64,000 nt of DNA from Aureimonas flava (GTDB taxonomy: Bacteria > Pseudomonadota > Alphaproteobacteria > Rhizobiales > Rhizobiaceae). Position numbers and translations under genes: made by a program. The notes beneath the pieces are model-generated. The model had not been told where the DNA came from, made no database searches, and was given only the letters and a program-made list of their open reading frames with translations. The stretch covers positions 186,001 to 250,000 of the forward strand of contig NZ_QYRN01000003.1 of assembly GCF_003583935.1 (NCBI RefSeq), given 5' to 3'. Every line of letters begins with the position of its first letter. Within the stretch, counting starts at the first letter, position 1. Below are positions 9,082 to 19,308 of this stretch, piece after piece.

Positions 9082-10386
9082 TTACTGGCCGTTGGCCTGG
9101 GCGATCGCCGCGTTGCCGCGCTCCACGATCTTGGCCATGGCGGTCTTGGCGTCCTGGCTGCCGTTCAGCATGGCCTCGAACTCCTCGTTCATAATGTCGC
9201 GCACCTGCGGCAGGTTGGGCAGGCGCACGCCCTTGGAGTTCTCGGTCGGTGCCTTGCCCATCATCTGCTGGATCGGGATCTCGCGCGCCGGGTTCTTCTC
9301 GTAGAAGCCGGAGGCCTTGGTCGCCTCGTAGGCGGCGAGCGTCACCGGCAGGTAGCCCGAGACCTGATGCAGGCGCGACTGGATGTCGGTCTGCGACAGG
9401 AAGTCGAAGAAGGCGGCGACGCCCTTGTACTCCGCGTCCGACTTGCCGGCGAAGACCCAGAGGCTGGCGCCGCCGGGGATCGTGTTCTGCGGAGCGCCGT
9501 TGCCCTTCGGGTCGTAGGGAAGCTGGCCGGTGCCGTAGTTGATGCCCGACTTCACGACGTCGCCGAGGCCACCCGACGATTCGGTCAGCATGGCGCATTC
9601 GCCGGACAGGAGAAGCTGCTTGGCCTCCGAGGTGCGGCCGCCGTAGCGGAACGTGCCGTCCTTGGCGAGGTCGGCGAGCGCCTGGAAATGCTCCACGAAG
9701 ATCGGCGCGTCGACCTCCAGCTTGACGTCCAGCGAGGCGAGCCCGTTCTCGTTGGTGCCGTAGGGCACGTTGTTCCAGGCGGCGAAGTTCTCGGTCTGGA
9801 TCCAGGTCAGCCAGGTCGAAGTGAAGCCGCAGGGAGCGGCGCCGGACGCCTTGATCTTCCGGGCGGCGTCGAACACCTCCGGCCAGGTCTTGGGCGGGTT
9901 GTCGGCATCGAGCCCCGCCTTCTGGAAGCTGTCCTTGTTGTAGTAGAGGATCGGCGAGGAGGAATTGTACGGGAAGCTCAGCATCGTCCCGTCCGGCTTG
10001 GAATAATAGGACACGATGCCCGGCAGGTACTTCGACTTGTCGAAGCTCTGGCCGCCCGCCTCGAGCACCTCGGCCACCGGCTTGATCGCGCCCTCGGCAC
10101 CCATCATCACGCCCGTGCCGGCGTCAAAGATCTGGATGATCGCCGGGGCCTGGCGGGCGCGGAAGGCGGCGATGCCGGCGTTCAGCGTCTCGGGATAGGT
10201 GCCCTTGAAGACCGGGACGATCCTGTAGTCGGACTGCTTCTCGTTGAACTCCTTGGCGAGCTGCTCGACCACGTCGTTGTTGGCGCCGCTCATCGCGTGC
10301 CACCACTGGATCTCGGTCTGCGCCATGGCGGCGGTCGAGACGAAAAGGGCGGCCGCAAGGGTCGCGGCGGCGGCGGTTTTGGTCAT
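9082..10386 (-). CDS. ugpB: sn-glycerol-3-phosphate-binding periplasmic protein UgpB
   Basis: UgpB captures glycerol 3-phosphate (and its diesters) in the periplasm and delivers it to UgpAE. The ATG at 10386 has GGGAGA about ten bases upstream and yields 434 residues with a signal peptide ending 'STAAMAQ'; longer readings add a non-homologous N-terminus. Family features include 'TEIQWWHAMSGANND' at the mature N-terminus and 'FPYNSSSPILYYNKD'. It is the first gene of ugpBAEC. A Pho-box-like repeat about 90 bases upstream suggests phosphate-starvation control. Confidence 0.95.
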   Translation of the reverse strand: MTKTAAAATLAAALFVSTAAMAQTEIQWWHAMSGANNDVVEQLAKEFNEKQSDYRIVPVFKGTYPETLNAGIAAFRARQAPAIIQIFDAGTGVMMGAEGAIKPVAEVLEAGGQSFDKSKYLPGIVSYYSKPDGTMLSFPYNSSSPILYYNKDSFQKAGLDADNPPKTWPEVFDAARKIKASGAAPCGFTSTWLTWIQTENFAAWNNVPYGTNENGLASLDVKLEVDAPIFVEHFQALADLAKDGTFRYGGRTSEAKQLLLSGECAMLTESSGGLGDVVKSGINYGTGQLPYDPKGNGAPQNTIPGGASLWVFAGKSDAEYKGVAAFFDFLSQTDIQSRLHQVSGYLPVTLAAYEATKASGFYEKNPAREIPIQQMMGKAPTENSKGVRLPNLPQVRDIMNEEFEAMLNGSQDAKTAMAKIVERGNAAIAQANGQ

Positions 10387-10474
10387 CGCAAAGGTCTCCC
10401 AGCGCCGGGCCTTCATGGCCACGGTCCGTCCCCGCCCTCCTAGCGGCGCGAACCAACAGTCGCGTGTCGAACCT

Positions 10475-10492
10475 ACGACGGTTCCATGACGT
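10475..10492 (-). promoter_or_regulatory. Pho-box-like direct repeat upstream of ugpB
   Basis: On the minus strand the sequence ACGTCAT-GGAA-CCGTCGT matches 10 of 14 defined positions of the PhoB box (two CTGTCAT half-sites, four-base spacer, 11-base period). It lies 89-106 bases before the ugpB start, and a weaker third repeat (CGACA) continues in the same phase. Ugp systems are classical Pho-regulon members, which supports the reading. Confidence 0.55.
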
Positions 10493-10493
10493 C

Positions 10494-10516
10494 GCAAAGC
10501 CTTATCAGGGCTTTGC
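10494..10516. terminator. Hairpin between betC and ugpB
   Basis: A perfect 8-base inverted repeat (GCAAAGCC at 10494-10501 and GGCTTTGC at 10509-10516) with a 7-base loop is followed by TTTT on the plus strand. It lies 30 bases beyond the betC stop. On the minus strand, where betC is read, the T-run is on the wrong side, so termination of betC here is uncertain. It also abuts the Pho-box-like repeat. Confidence 0.4.
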
Positions 10517-10545
10517 TTTTCGCCTTCCACACGCACGAAGTGCGC

Positions 10546-12066
10546 TTATTCCCCTCGGGGAAACCGCTGCGAATCCTCCAGGACGTTGAGATCCATGTGG
10601 TTGCGCATGTAGCGTTCGGACGCACGCTGCAGCGGCTGGAAGTCCCACGGATAGTAGGCGCCGTTGCGCAGCGCCTCGTAGGTCACGAGCCGCCGCGCCT
10701 GGCTGGCGCGCACGTCGCGGTCGAAGGCGCGAAGATCCCAGAGCGCCTCGGCCTCCCGGTCGAACCCGGCGAGGGTCTCGGCGTGGGCGGGATCGCCGGC
10801 GAGGTCGACGAGTTCGGCCGGGTCCGTCTCGAGGTCGAAGAGCTGGTCGGGATCGGCGGCGCAGCGGGTGAACTTCCAGCGGCCGCGCCGGATCGCGACC
10901 ATGGGCGCGACGGACCCCTCGGCGGCGTATTCCATCGGCACCGCCGACGCCCGCTCGCCCCGGCGCGCGGTGTCCAGGAGCGAGACGCCGTCGAGCCACT
11001 CCGCCCCGTCCGACAGGTCGACGCCGGCCAGTTCGGCGAGCGTCGGCAGGACGTCGAGCGTCGACACGGGCGCCATGTAGGGGCCGGGCGGCAGGCCGGG
11101 CGCGCAGACCATGAGCGGCACGCGCGCCGAGCCCTCGAAGAAGTTCATCTTGAACCACAGGCCGCGCTCGCCGAGCATGTCGCCGTGGTCGGACACGAAC
11201 AGGATGATCGTGTCCTCCAGCATCCGCGTCCGCTCCAGGATGCCGATCAGCTCGCCGACCTTCTCGTCGATGTAGCTGATGTTGGCGTAGTAGGCCTGCC
11301 GCGAGCGGGCGACCATCTCGTCGGTGATCCGGTAGGCGTGGTCCTCGCACGCGATCATCAGCCGCTGCGAGTGCGGATCCTGGTCCGCGAAGTCGATGCG
11401 CGGCACGGCCGGCAGCAGCGCGGGCGCGTTGCGGTAGAGGTCGAAGAAGCGACGACGCGCGACGTAGGGGTCGTGCGGATGGGTGAACGAGACGGTGAGG
11501 CAGAAGGGGCGGTCGTCGTGCCGGCGCGACAGGTCGTGCAGCTTGGCGCCCGCATGGTGGGCGACCTCGTCGTCGTATTCGAGCTGGTTGGTGATCTCGG
11601 CGACCCCCGCGCCCGTGACCGAGCCGAGATTGTGATACCACCAGTCGATCCGCTCGCCCGGCCTGCGGTAATCCGGCGTCCAGCCGAAATCCGCCGGATA
11701 CACGTCCGTCGTCAGCCGCTCCTCGAAGCCGTGGAGCTGATCCGGCCCCACGAAGTGCATCTTGCCCGACAGGCACGTGCGATAGCCGGCGCGGCGCAGG
11801 TAGTGCGCGAAGGTCGGAACGTCCGAGGCGAACTCGGCGGCGTTGTCGTAAACGCGCGTCTTGGACGGGAGCTGGCCGCTCATGAACGAGGCGCGGGCCG
11901 GCGCGCAGAGCGGGCTTGCGGTGTAGGCGTTGACGAAGCGCGCCGAGCGGGCCGCCAGAGCCTTGAGGTTGGGCGCGTGGAGGAAGCGCGCCGGCCCGTC
12001 GGGAAACAGGGTGCCGTTGAGCTGGTCCACCATGACGACGAGGAAGTTGGGCCGGCTCTGAAGCAT
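10546..12066 (-). CDS. betC: Choline-sulfatase BetC
   Basis: BetC hydrolyses choline-O-sulfate to choline and sulfate, feeding glycine betaine synthesis. The sulfatase signature 'SPLCAPARASFMSG' places the Cys that becomes formylglycine at residue 54 when translation starts at the ATG at 12066, the same residue number as in the characterised rhizobial enzyme; this supports the chosen start over a longer in-frame one. Other motifs are the metal-binding 'LVVMVDQLNG', 'GKMHFVGPDQ' and 'FVSDHGDMLGERG'. The 506-residue length is normal. It follows choX after 81 bases that hold a strong hairpin, so uptake and hydrolysis are probably co-expressed. Confidence 0.95.
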   Translation of the reverse strand: MLQSRPNFLVVMVDQLNGTLFPDGPARFLHAPNLKALAARSARFVNAYTASPLCAPARASFMSGQLPSKTRVYDNAAEFASDVPTFAHYLRRAGYRTCLSGKMHFVGPDQLHGFEERLTTDVYPADFGWTPDYRRPGERIDWWYHNLGSVTGAGVAEITNQLEYDDEVAHHAGAKLHDLSRRHDDRPFCLTVSFTHPHDPYVARRRFFDLYRNAPALLPAVPRIDFADQDPHSQRLMIACEDHAYRITDEMVARSRQAYYANISYIDEKVGELIGILERTRMLEDTIILFVSDHGDMLGERGLWFKMNFFEGSARVPLMVCAPGLPPGPYMAPVSTLDVLPTLAELAGVDLSDGAEWLDGVSLLDTARRGERASAVPMEYAAEGSVAPMVAIRRGRWKFTRCAADPDQLFDLETDPAELVDLAGDPAHAETLAGFDREAEALWDLRAFDRDVRASQARRLVTYEALRNGAYYPWDFQPLQRASERYMRNHMDLNVLEDSQRFPRGE

Positions 12067-12087
12067 GGAACGCTCGCGAAGGGGATG

Positions 12088-12123
12088 CGGGGGCTGCCGC
12101 GGCAATGACCGCGGCGACCCCCG
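12088..12123 (-). terminator. Intercistronic hairpin choX-betC
   Basis: A two-part stem fills the gap after choX: an inner perfect 7-base stem (12096-12102 with 12109-12115) and an outer perfect 6-base stem (12088-12093 with 12118-12123), separated by a 2x2 internal loop. It lies about 25 bases beyond the choX stop and lacks a T-run. It probably stabilises the binding-protein message or reduces read-through into betC. Confidence 0.6.
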
Positions 12124-12147
12124 TGCGTCAAGCGGGGCTGGCGACGA

Positions 12148-13089
12148 TCAGCCCTCGACGCTGGCCTTCACGGCGGGCAGGCCCGGCTCGCCTTCGAGCG
12201 TCTCGACGCCTGCGAGCCAAGTGTCGAGGACGCCCGGATTGGCCTTCAGCCAATCGCGCGCGGCCGCCTTGGCGTCGGTGCCGTCCGCCAGCGCGGCCAT
12301 GATCTGGTTCTCCATCTCGACGGAGAACTCCATCTGGCCGAACAGCTTCGCGGCATTGGGGCATTCGGCGCCGTAGCCCTTGCGCGCCAGCGTGAAGACC
12401 TCGGCGCCACCGTAGTTCGGCCCGAAGAACTCGTCGGCACCCGACAGGTAGGTGATGCCCATGTTGTTCATCGGATGGGGCGCCCAGCCGAGGAAGACGA
12501 TCCAGTCCTTGGACCGTTCGGCGCGCTGCACCTGCGACAGCATTCCCTGCTCGCTCGAATCCACCAGCCTCCAGCCGCTCAGCGCGTAGCCCGGCGCCTC
12601 GATCATGGACTGGATGTTCTGGTTGGCCGGCGCGCCGGGCTCGATGCCGTAGATCTCCTTCTTGAACTTGTCGGCGTTGACCGCGAGATCCTTGACGTCC
12701 TTGACGCCCGCCTCGGCCACGTAGTTCGGCACCGCGAGGGTGAATTTCGCGCCGGTCAGGTTCCGTGTCAGTTCCTCGGCGCTGCCATCGACGTCGAGCT
12801 GCTGGCGGAACTTCGTCTGGGCCGGCATCCAGTTGCCGAGGAAGACATCGATCTGCCGGTTGGCGAGCGCCTGGTAGCCGACCGGCACGGCCAGCGTGTC
12901 CACGGACTGATCGTAGCCGAGCCCCTCCAGCACGACGCCCGCCAGGGCGTTGGTGGAGGTGATGTCGCTCCAGCCCGGATCCGACATGCGCACCGTCTTG
13001 CAGGACGCGGGATCGGCCGCGAGCACCGCGCCGGCGGCGACCATGCCGATGGCCAGGGTCAGCGAAAAAGTTGAAACGGTTCGAAGCAT
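12148..13089 (-). CDS. choX: Choline ABC transporter substrate-binding protein ChoX
   Basis: ChoX is the periplasmic binding protein of the rhizobial choline/acetylcholine importer ChoXWV. The ATG at 13089 has GGGAGGA six bases upstream and gives 313 residues with a signal peptide ending 'GAVLAAD'. Family features include 'VRMSDPGWSDITSTNALAG', 'LGYDQSVDTLAVPVGYQAL', 'FLGNWMPAQ' and 'FLGWAPHPMNNMGITYL'. The permease and ATPase genes (choW, choV) are not next to it, so they must lie elsewhere or be shared. Downstream is betC, linking choline and choline-sulfate use. Confidence 0.93.
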   Translation of the reverse strand: MLRTVSTFSLTLAIGMVAAGAVLAADPASCKTVRMSDPGWSDITSTNALAGVVLEGLGYDQSVDTLAVPVGYQALANRQIDVFLGNWMPAQTKFRQQLDVDGSAEELTRNLTGAKFTLAVPNYVAEAGVKDVKDLAVNADKFKKEIYGIEPGAPANQNIQSMIEAPGYALSGWRLVDSSEQGMLSQVQRAERSKDWIVFLGWAPHPMNNMGITYLSGADEFFGPNYGGAEVFTLARKGYGAECPNAAKLFGQMEFSVEMENQIMAALADGTDAKAAARDWLKANPGVLDTWLAGVETLEGEPGLPAVKASVEG

Positions 13090-13229
13090 GCCGTCCTCCC
13101 ATGGGGCGCCCTCGGGCACGCCGCGCGACGCGCGACGCCCGCCCATGTGCGGGCAAGACACCCCCGCTGGCAAGGCACCAAACCGTTGCCCGGCCCCGGT
13201 CTCCGGCGTCGGGCGGGCGCGGCTGCGGG

Positions 13230-16200
13230 CTACTCGGCCGGCGACGTCGCCTCCGGCGGTGCGTCGTCGGCCGAGCGCGGGAGCCAGGGGCGCAGCCGCC
13301 GCGCCAGGCCGTCGAGATAGGTCAGCGCCACCGGCACGAAGATCAGCGTCAGCACCGTGGACGACAGGAGGCCGCCGATCACCGCATGGGCCATCGGCGC
13401 ACGCTGCTCGCCGCCCTCGCCCAGGCCCAGCGCCAGCGGCAGCATGCCGAAGATCATCGCCAGCGTGGTCATCACGATCGGGCGCAGGCGCACCTGGCCG
13501 GCCTCGGCGAGGCTGTCGCGCAGCGAGGCGCCACGCGCCCGCGCCTGGTTGGAATAGTCCACCAGCAGGATCGCGTTCTTGGTCACCAGTCCCATCAGCA
13601 TGATGAAGCCGATGATCGAGAAGATGTTCAGCGTCGACCCGGTCGCCAGGAGCCCGAGCAGCACGCCGATCAGCGAGAGCGGCAGCGAGGTCATGATCGC
13701 CAGCGGCTGAAGGAAGGAGCCGAACTGCGAGGCGAGGATCAGGTAGATGAAGATCACCGCGAGCCCCAGCGCCTGGACCGCGTAGCCGAAGCTCTCGGCC
13801 ATGTCCTGCGCCTCTCCGCCGAAGGAGATGCGATAGCCGGGCGGCAGCTCGATGGTCGCGATGGCACGCTGGAGGTCGGACACGACCTCGCCCAGCGCCC
13901 GCCCCTCGACATTGGCCGAGATGCGCACCTCGCGCTGGAGGTCGCGCCGGTTGACGGAGGACGGGGCGACGCTGTCCACCACGTCCGCCACCTGGTCGAG
14001 CGAGACGAGAACGGGGCGGCCGTCGGCGTCCTGGCGGCCGGAGGCGACGCGCAGCTCGCGAAGCTGCGCGGCGCGTTCGCGCCCGGCCTCCGGCAGGCGC
14101 ACCAGGACGTCGTAGGTCTCGCCGTCGGGCGCGTTCCAGACCGAGATGGCGTCGCCCGCGACCAGGGGACGGAGCGTGTCGCCGATCGCCTGGAGCGAGA
14201 CGCCGAGGTCGCTCGCGGCCTCCTGGCGGATGCGCACGGCGAGCGTCGGCTGCTCGTCGTCGATGGTCGATTCGACCTCCACCGCGCCCGGAATGGCCCG
14301 AAGCCGCGCGATGACCTGATCCGACAGCCGCTTCAGCTCCGCCTCGCCGTCGCCCAGCACCGAGACCTGGAGCGGCTTGGCGTCGGCCCCGCCGCCGCCC
14401 CCGCCCATGGCCGGCTGGTTCACCGAGACCTTGAGGCCGGCGATGCGCGACAGACGCTCGCGCAACGGTTCGGCGAGGGCCATGGTGGCGCGCGAGCGCT
14501 CGGAGATCGGCACCAGCGTCACGGCGATGTTGGCCGAGTTGAAGCCGCGCGAGGCGGCCGCGTTCACCGTGGAATAGTAGGTGGCGACCTCGGGGATCGC
14601 GGCGATCACGCGCTCGGCCTGGGCCACCTTGCGCGCCGTGTAGTCGAGCGACGAGCCTTCCGGCGTCTCGATCGACACGGTGAACTCGCCGAGGTCGCCG
14701 ACGGGCACGAACTCGGCGCCGATCCGCGGCACCAGCGCCAGGCTGACGCCGAAGGTGACGAGGATGGCGCCCAGCGTCACCACGCGGTGGCGGAAGGTCC
14801 AGCGGATCAGGCCCGCGTAGTGCGCCGCCATGCGCTCGAAGCCGCGATCGAAACGGGCGACGAGGCGGCCGAGGGGCCCGCGCCGGGCATCGCGCCGCGA
14901 GGCCGGGTCGTACCATACGCTCGATAGCATCGGGTCGAGCGTGAACGAGACGAAGAGCGAGATCAGCACGGCCACCGCCACGGTCACGCCGAACTGGAGG
15001 AAGAAGCGCCCGATGATGCCGCCCATGAAGGCGACGGGCAGGAACACGGCGACGATCGACAGCGTCGTGGCCAGCACCGCTAGGCCGATCTCCTCCGTGC
15101 CGTCGATCGCCGCCTGCCGATGCGACTTGCCCATGTGGAGATGACGCGTGATGTTCTCGCGCACCACGATCGCGTCGTCGATCAGGATGCCGATGGCGAG
15201 CGACAGCGCCAGGAGCGTCATCGTGTTGAGGGTGAAGCCGAGGGCGTGGATCACCGCGAAGGTGCCGATCACCGAGATCGGCAGCGTCAGCCCGGTGATC
15301 ACGGTGGAGCGCCACGAGTTGAGGAACAGGAACACGATCGCCACGGTGAGCAGCGCGCCCTCCACCAGCGTTCGCTGCACGTCGGCGACCTGCGCGGCGA
15401 TGGCGCGCGAATTGTCCCGCGACACGGCGAGATCGACCCCCTGGGCACCGAGTTCGAGGCGCAGCCGCTCGATCTCGGCGCGCAGGGCGCGGGCCACCTC
15501 CACCGTGTTGGCGCCCTGCACCTTCACGACGTCGACGCCGAGCGCCGGCACGCCGCCGTAGCTGGCGCGGCTCGTGAGTTCGGCGCCGCCCTCGCGCACG
15601 GTGGCCACGTCCGCCAGCCGGATCGGTGCGCCGCCGTCGGACGCGACGATGATGCGCTCGAAGCCCGCGACGTCCGCGATCCGCCCCTCCACGGTGACGT
15701 TGCGCCCGGTGATGCCGGCGGTGAGCGTGCCGGCGGCGATGTCCTGGTTCTCGCGGCGGATCGCGTCCATGACGCCGGCCGGCGCCACGCCGAAGGCCTG
15801 CATCCGCTCGGGGTCTAGCAGAACCTGGATCTGCCGCTCCGCGCCGCCCACGATCGCGGTCTGGCCGACGCCGGGCACGACGTTGAGCCGCCGGGTGACG
15901 ACCTGGTCGGCGATCGCGGTGAGTTCGGGCAGCGTCTGCGTGGCGGACGAGACGGCCAGCGACAGGATCGGCTGGTCGTCCGGGTTGAAGCGGGTGATCT
16001 GCGGCGTGTCGATACCGTCGACGAAGCTCGCCTCCAGCCGCGAGACGCGGTCGCGCACCTCCTGCGCGGCGGTGCGCGAATCCGTTTCCAGCGTGAACTG
16101 GACGATCACCAGCGAGCGGCCCTCGAAGCTCTGCGAGGTCACGCGATCGACGCCGCCGATCGTGTTCACCGCCTGCTCCACCGGCCGGGTGATCTCCGAC

Positions 16201-16379
16201 TCCACCGCCTCGGGCGAGGCGCCGGAATAGGTGGTGGCGACCACCACGACCGGCATTTCGACGTCCGGAAACTGATCGAGCCCGAGCCGTCCGTAGGAGA
16301 ACAGGCCGATCACCACGATCGCCGCCATCATCATCGTGGCGAAGACCGGGTGGGCGACGCTGACGCGGGTGAGGATCAT
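13230..16379 (-). CDS. RND-family (HAE1/AcrB-like) efflux transporter
   Basis: This 1049-residue protein is an inner-membrane proton-driven pump of the AcrB/MexB superfamily. It begins '[19 protein letters not shown]' (first membrane helix), has large periplasmic domains, and carries the paired aspartates of the proton relay in '[18 protein letters not shown]'. The C-terminal half has the usual second set of helices. It is co-transcribed with the membrane-fusion protein gene upstream, with an ATGA overlap. No TolC-like outer-membrane gene or local TetR regulator is present. Substrates cannot be predicted. Confidence 0.95.
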   Translation of the reverse strand: MILTRVSVAHPVFATMMMAAIVVIGLFSYGRLGLDQFPDVEMPVVVVATTYSGASPEAVESEITRPVEQAVNTIGGVDRVTSQSFEGRSLVIVQFTLETDSRTAAQEVRDRVSRLEASFVDGIDTPQITRFNPDDQPILSLAVSSATQTLPELTAIADQVVTRRLNVVPGVGQTAIVGGAERQIQVLLDPERMQAFGVAPAGVMDAIRRENQDIAAGTLTAGITGRNVTVEGRIADVAGFERIIVASDGGAPIRLADVATVREGGAELTSRASYGGVPALGVDVVKVQGANTVEVARALRAEIERLRLELGAQGVDLAVSRDNSRAIAAQVADVQRTLVEGALLTVAIVFLFLNSWRSTVITGLTLPISVIGTFAVIHALGFTLNTMTLLALSLAIGILIDDAIVVRENITRHLHMGKSHRQAAIDGTEEIGLAVLATTLSIVAVFLPVAFMGGIIGRFFLQFGVTVAVAVLISLFVSFTLDPMLSSVWYDPASRRDARRGPLGRLVARFDRGFERMAAHYAGLIRWTFRHRVVTLGAILVTFGVSLALVPRIGAEFVPVGDLGEFTVSIETPEGSSLDYTARKVAQAERVIAAIPEVATYYSTVNAAASRGFNSANIAVTLVPISERSRATMALAEPLRERLSRIAGLKVSVNQPAMGGGGGGADAKPLQVSVLGDGEAELKRLSDQVIARLRAIPGAVEVESTIDDEQPTLAVRIRQEAASDLGVSLQAIGDTLRPLVAGDAISVWNAPDGETYDVLVRLPEAGRERAAQLRELRVASGRQDADGRPVLVSLDQVADVVDSVAPSSVNRRDLQREVRISANVEGRALGEVVSDLQRAIATIELPPGYRISFGGEAQDMAESFGYAVQALGLAVIFIYLILASQFGSFLQPLAIMTSLPLSLIGVLLGLLATGSTLNIFSIIGFIMLMGLVTKNAILLVDYSNQARARGASLRDSLAEAGQVRLRPIVMTTLAMIFGMLPLALGLGEGGEQRAPMAHAVIGGLLSSTVLTLIFVPVALTYLDGLARRLRPWLPRSADDAPPEATSPAE

Positions 16380-17539
16380 GTGGGGTTCGGGCCCTCGCGC
16401 GAGTTCCCGTCGGCGCTCTGGATCGTGACCTCGGTCTCGGCCTTCAGGTCGGGCAGCGGCGCCACCACCACGGTGTCGCCCGCCGAAACACCCGAGCGCA
16501 CCACCACCAGCCCCTCGCGCGGCAACAGGGCCCCGGTTTCAACGTCCCGGCGCGCCAGCCGTCCATCCCGCGCCGCAAGCACGAAGGCGCCCGCGTCGTC
16601 GCGCCGGATCGCCGCGGGCGGCAGGGCGACCACCTTCTCCATCGCCTCCACGGCGATCTCGCCCACGGCGAACATGCCGCCGCGAATGGCTCCATCGGGG
16701 TTGGGCAGGGTCACGTAGACAGCGATGGCCCGCGAGCCCGCCTCGGCCTCCGGCGCGATGCGCGACACCCGCCCTTCGAAGACGCGCGTGCCCGCGCCGT
16801 CGAACCGGAGCCGCGCCGCCTGACCCACCGCGATGTCGCCGATGCGGCTGGTCGGCACGCTGGCCGCAACCTCGACGGTGGACAGGTCCACGAGTTGCAG
16901 AAGTTCGGTGTTGACGCCCACGGTCTGCCCCGGCTCCACGGCACGCGCGGCGACCACGCCGTCGAAGGGCGCGGTGACCACGGCATCCTCCAGCGTCTTG
17001 CGCGCGTCGGCGACCTCGGCCTCCAGCGCGCGCGCCTGGGCCTGGAGGTTCAGGAGCTGCGAACGCGCGCTCAGGAGGTCGGCGTCGGAGGTGATGCCGC
17101 GATTGCCGAGCTGCTGGCGGCGCTCCAGCGTCCATTCGGCCAGCTGAATCTCGGAGCGTCGTGCCTCCAGCGTCGCCTCGCGCGCCGCCAGGGCCGAGCG
17201 CAGGAGCGTCTCGTCGAAGCGGGCCAGCACCGCGCCGGCCTGGACCGGCTCCCCCACCTCGACGGCCACCTCGGAAAGCCGACCCGACACCTCCGCCGTC
17301 ACCACGGCGCGGCGCACGGGCCGGGCGGGACCGGACACGGAAACGGTGCGGGCGAAGTCGCGCTCGGCCACGGTCTCGACCTCGAAGGACGCGAGCTCCA
17401 CCGGCCCGGCCTCGCGCGCGGCGGGCGCCATCGCGGCGGCGTCCGAAGGCTCGCTTCCCCGATCCAGCGCGAGATAGGCGCCGGCGCCGAGGCCGAGCAC
17501 CAGGAGGCCCGCCAGGGCTCTGCGAAGCCTTGCGGCCAT
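16376..17539 (-). CDS. RND efflux periplasmic adaptor subunit (membrane fusion protein)
   Basis: The 387-residue protein links the RND pump to an outer-membrane channel. It has an N-terminal hydrophobic segment '[18 protein letters not shown]' without a lipobox, a split biotinyl-lipoyl domain ('[20 protein letters not shown]' and '[19 protein letters not shown]'), an intervening coiled-coil hairpin around residues 110-175, and a beta-barrel domain. The ATG at 17539 is chosen because it begins directly at the membrane segment. It is the first gene of a two-gene operon and overlaps the pump gene by four bases. Confidence 0.93.
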   Translation of the reverse strand: MAARLRRALAGLLVLGLGAGAYLALDRGSEPSDAAAMAPAAREAGPVELASFEVETVAERDFARTVSVSGPARPVRRAVVTAEVSGRLSEVAVEVGEPVQAGAVLARFDETLLRSALAAREATLEARRSEIQLAEWTLERRQQLGNRGITSDADLLSARSQLLNLQAQARALEAEVADARKTLEDAVVTAPFDGVVAARAVEPGQTVGVNTELLQLVDLSTVEVAASVPTSRIGDIAVGQAARLRFDGAGTRVFEGRVSRIAPEAEAGSRAIAVYVTLPNPDGAIRGGMFAVGEIAVEAMEKVVALPPAAIRRDDAGAFVLAARDGRLARRDVETGALLPREGLVVVRSGVSAGDTVVVAPLPDLKAETEVTIQSADGNSREGPNPT

Positions 17540-17650
17540 GTGTTCCGATCCGATGCCGATTCGTGTTGCCCGCCACAAAGAACCCGAAAGGGTGGCGTCA
17601 GCGTGACATCGTGCGGCCGCGCGTCGGCGTCAACCGCGCTCGCCGCGCGC

Positions 17651-18391
17651 TCAGGCGGCGGCGAAGATCGCGGCGCGGTCGGCCTCGGTCAGGCGGCGGA
17701 CCTCGCCGGGCGCGAGGTCGGACGGCATGCGCAGGTCGCCCACCGCCTCGCGATGCAGCGCCTCGACATGGTTTCCGGCCGCGGCGAACATGCGGCGCAC
17801 CTGATGGTAGCGCCCCTCGTGCACGCGAAGAAGCGCCTCGCGGGGCTCCACCACCTCGAGCTCCGCCGGGGCGAGCGGCTTGTCCTCGCCCTCCAGCATC
17901 AGCGTGCCGGAGGCGAACAGGGCGCCCTCCCCGCCCGTCAGCGGCCGGGCCAGCCGGGCGCGATAGAGCTTGGGCACGTGCCGGTTCGGCGAGATGATGC
18001 GATGGAGCAGCGCGCCGTCGTCGGTCATCAGGAGAAGGCCCGACGTCTCCTTGTCCAACCGCCCCACCGTCGAGATGGCCGGGTCGCGCCGTCGCCAACG
18101 TGCGGGCAGGAGTTCGTAGACGAGCGGCCCAGCCTCCTTGTGCGAGCAGGTGACGCCCAGCGGCTTGTTGACCATCAGCGCGAAGCCCGGCAGCGGGTCG
18201 AGCGGCTCGCCGTCCACCACGAGGCGCGCTTCGAGATCGGGCGTCAGCGCGATGCGCTCGTCGGCTCGCGGAAGGGGTGCGCCGTCCAGCCGGATGCGCC
18301 CGTTGCGCGCCAGAAGCTGGATCTCGCGGCGCGAGGCGTAGCCGAGATTGGCGAGGAGCTTGTCGAGACGCGAGGTGGGAACCTTGCTCAC
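17651..18391 (-). CDS. rsuA: RsuA-type pseudouridine synthase
   Basis: This 246-residue enzyme should convert a uridine in 16S rRNA (position 516 in E. coli numbering) or a related site to pseudouridine. An S4 RNA-binding domain occupies the N-terminus ('RLDKLLANLGYASRRE'), and the catalytic domain has 'VNKPLGVTCS' and the active-site aspartate motif 'STVGRLDKETSGLLLMTDDG', ending with 'EGRYHQVRRMFAAAGNHV'. The GTG at 18391 overlaps the stop of the upstream methyltransferase as GTGA, so two rRNA-modification-type genes are coupled. Assignment to RsuA rather than RluE/RluF is by overall resemblance. Confidence 0.88.
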   Translation of the reverse strand: MSKVPTSRLDKLLANLGYASRREIQLLARNGRIRLDGAPLPRADERIALTPDLEARLVVDGEPLDPLPGFALMVNKPLGVTCSHKEAGPLVYELLPARWRRRDPAISTVGRLDKETSGLLLMTDDGALLHRIISPNRHVPKLYRARLARPLTGGEGALFASGTLMLEGEDKPLAPAELEVVEPREALLRVHEGRYHQVRRMFAAAGNHVEALHREAVGDLRMPSDLAPGEVRRLTEADRAAIFAAA

Positions 18392-19308
18392 TTGCGCGCC
18401 TCGATGACCTTGAAGCCGGCCTCGTCGGCTACGACGGCGACGTTGCGGAAGGCGGCGCGCAGCCCCTCCTCGTAGGGCATGTGGCGGTTGGCCACGAGGA
18501 CCAGCGTGCCCGACCGGCGCAGCATCCGCGCGGCCGCCGCGACGAAGGCCTGCCCCAATCCGCGATCCTCGACACCCTCGGCGTGGAAAGGCGGATTGGA
18601 CACGACGAAATCGAGATCGGCCAGCCCGGACGAGCGCACGTCGACCCACAGGAAACGAGCGCGCGGATCGTCCACGTTGAGCCGCGACGCCGCCACCGCC
18701 CGCCGGTCGATCTCCACCAGCGTCAGCGCCTCCACTACCGGCGCTGCGAGGACATGCCGCGCGAGGATGCCGAGCCCCGCGCCAAGATCGGCGCCGCGCC
18801 CCGACAGCGGCGGCAGATGGCGCAGGAGGAGCGCGGTGCCGGGATCGACGCGGTTCCAGGAGAAGACGCCCGGTTGCGAGTGCAGACCCGTTTCCTCGAC
18901 AAGCGCGGGCGCCCCCGCCGCGATCGCCTCCCCGATGCCCGACAGCGTCTCGGGCCTCGCCAGCGTGCAGATGCGCTGGCGCGCCTTGGAGCGCTCGACC
19001 ACCGCGCAGCCGAAGCCCTCCAGCTCCTCCCGCAGGCGCTGCCCGCCCCGGTCCTTGGGCGCGAGGACGGAGAGCGTGCCGCCGGGCGCCAGGACCCGCA
19101 ACGCGTGGGCCAGCACGTGGCGACGCTCGATCGAGGCCGCCGGGGCGGCCAGGGCGAAGGATTCCAGCGACGCGTCGGGCAGGCTCTCCAGCGCCAGCGC
19201 GCCGGGCCGCAGCGGCGACACCTGGACGGCATCGTCGGCCACCGCGACGAGATCGGGGGACGGCGCGCCGTAGACGGCGCTTCGGACGGAGGGGGACGTA
19301 TCGCTCAC
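18388..19308 (-). CDS. rsmC: RsmC-like class I SAM-dependent methyltransferase
   Basis: The 306-residue protein resembles RsmC, which methylates G1207 of 16S rRNA at N2. It has the family's two-domain layout: a degenerate N-terminal Rossmann domain and a catalytic C-terminal domain with the SAM loop 'GADLGAGLGILARHVL' and the methyltransferase motif 'DFVVSNPPFHAEG'. That NPPF motif is typical of enzymes acting on exocyclic amino groups of nucleic acid bases. It is coupled to the RsuA-type gene by a four-base overlap. The precise rRNA target is inferred only. Confidence 0.78.
   Translation of the reverse strand: MSDTSPSVRSAVYGAPSPDLVAVADDAVQVSPLRPGALALESLPDASLESFALAAPAASIERRHVLAHALRVLAPGGTLSVLAPKDRGGQRLREELEGFGCAVVERSKARQRICTLARPETLSGIGEAIAAGAPALVEETGLHSQPGVFSWNRVDPGTALLLRHLPPLSGRGADLGAGLGILARHVLAAPVVEALTLVEIDRRAVAASRLNVDDPRARFLWVDVRSSGLADLDFVVSNPPFHAEGVEDRGLGQAFVAAAARMLRRSGTLVLVANRHMPYEEGLRAAFRNVAVVADEAGFKVIEARK

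Noticed and set aside
10486-12108. 540-codon plus-strand frame opposite betC
   Set aside because: It mirrors betC codon by codon; the minus-strand frame contains a complete sulfatase with its formylglycine motif.
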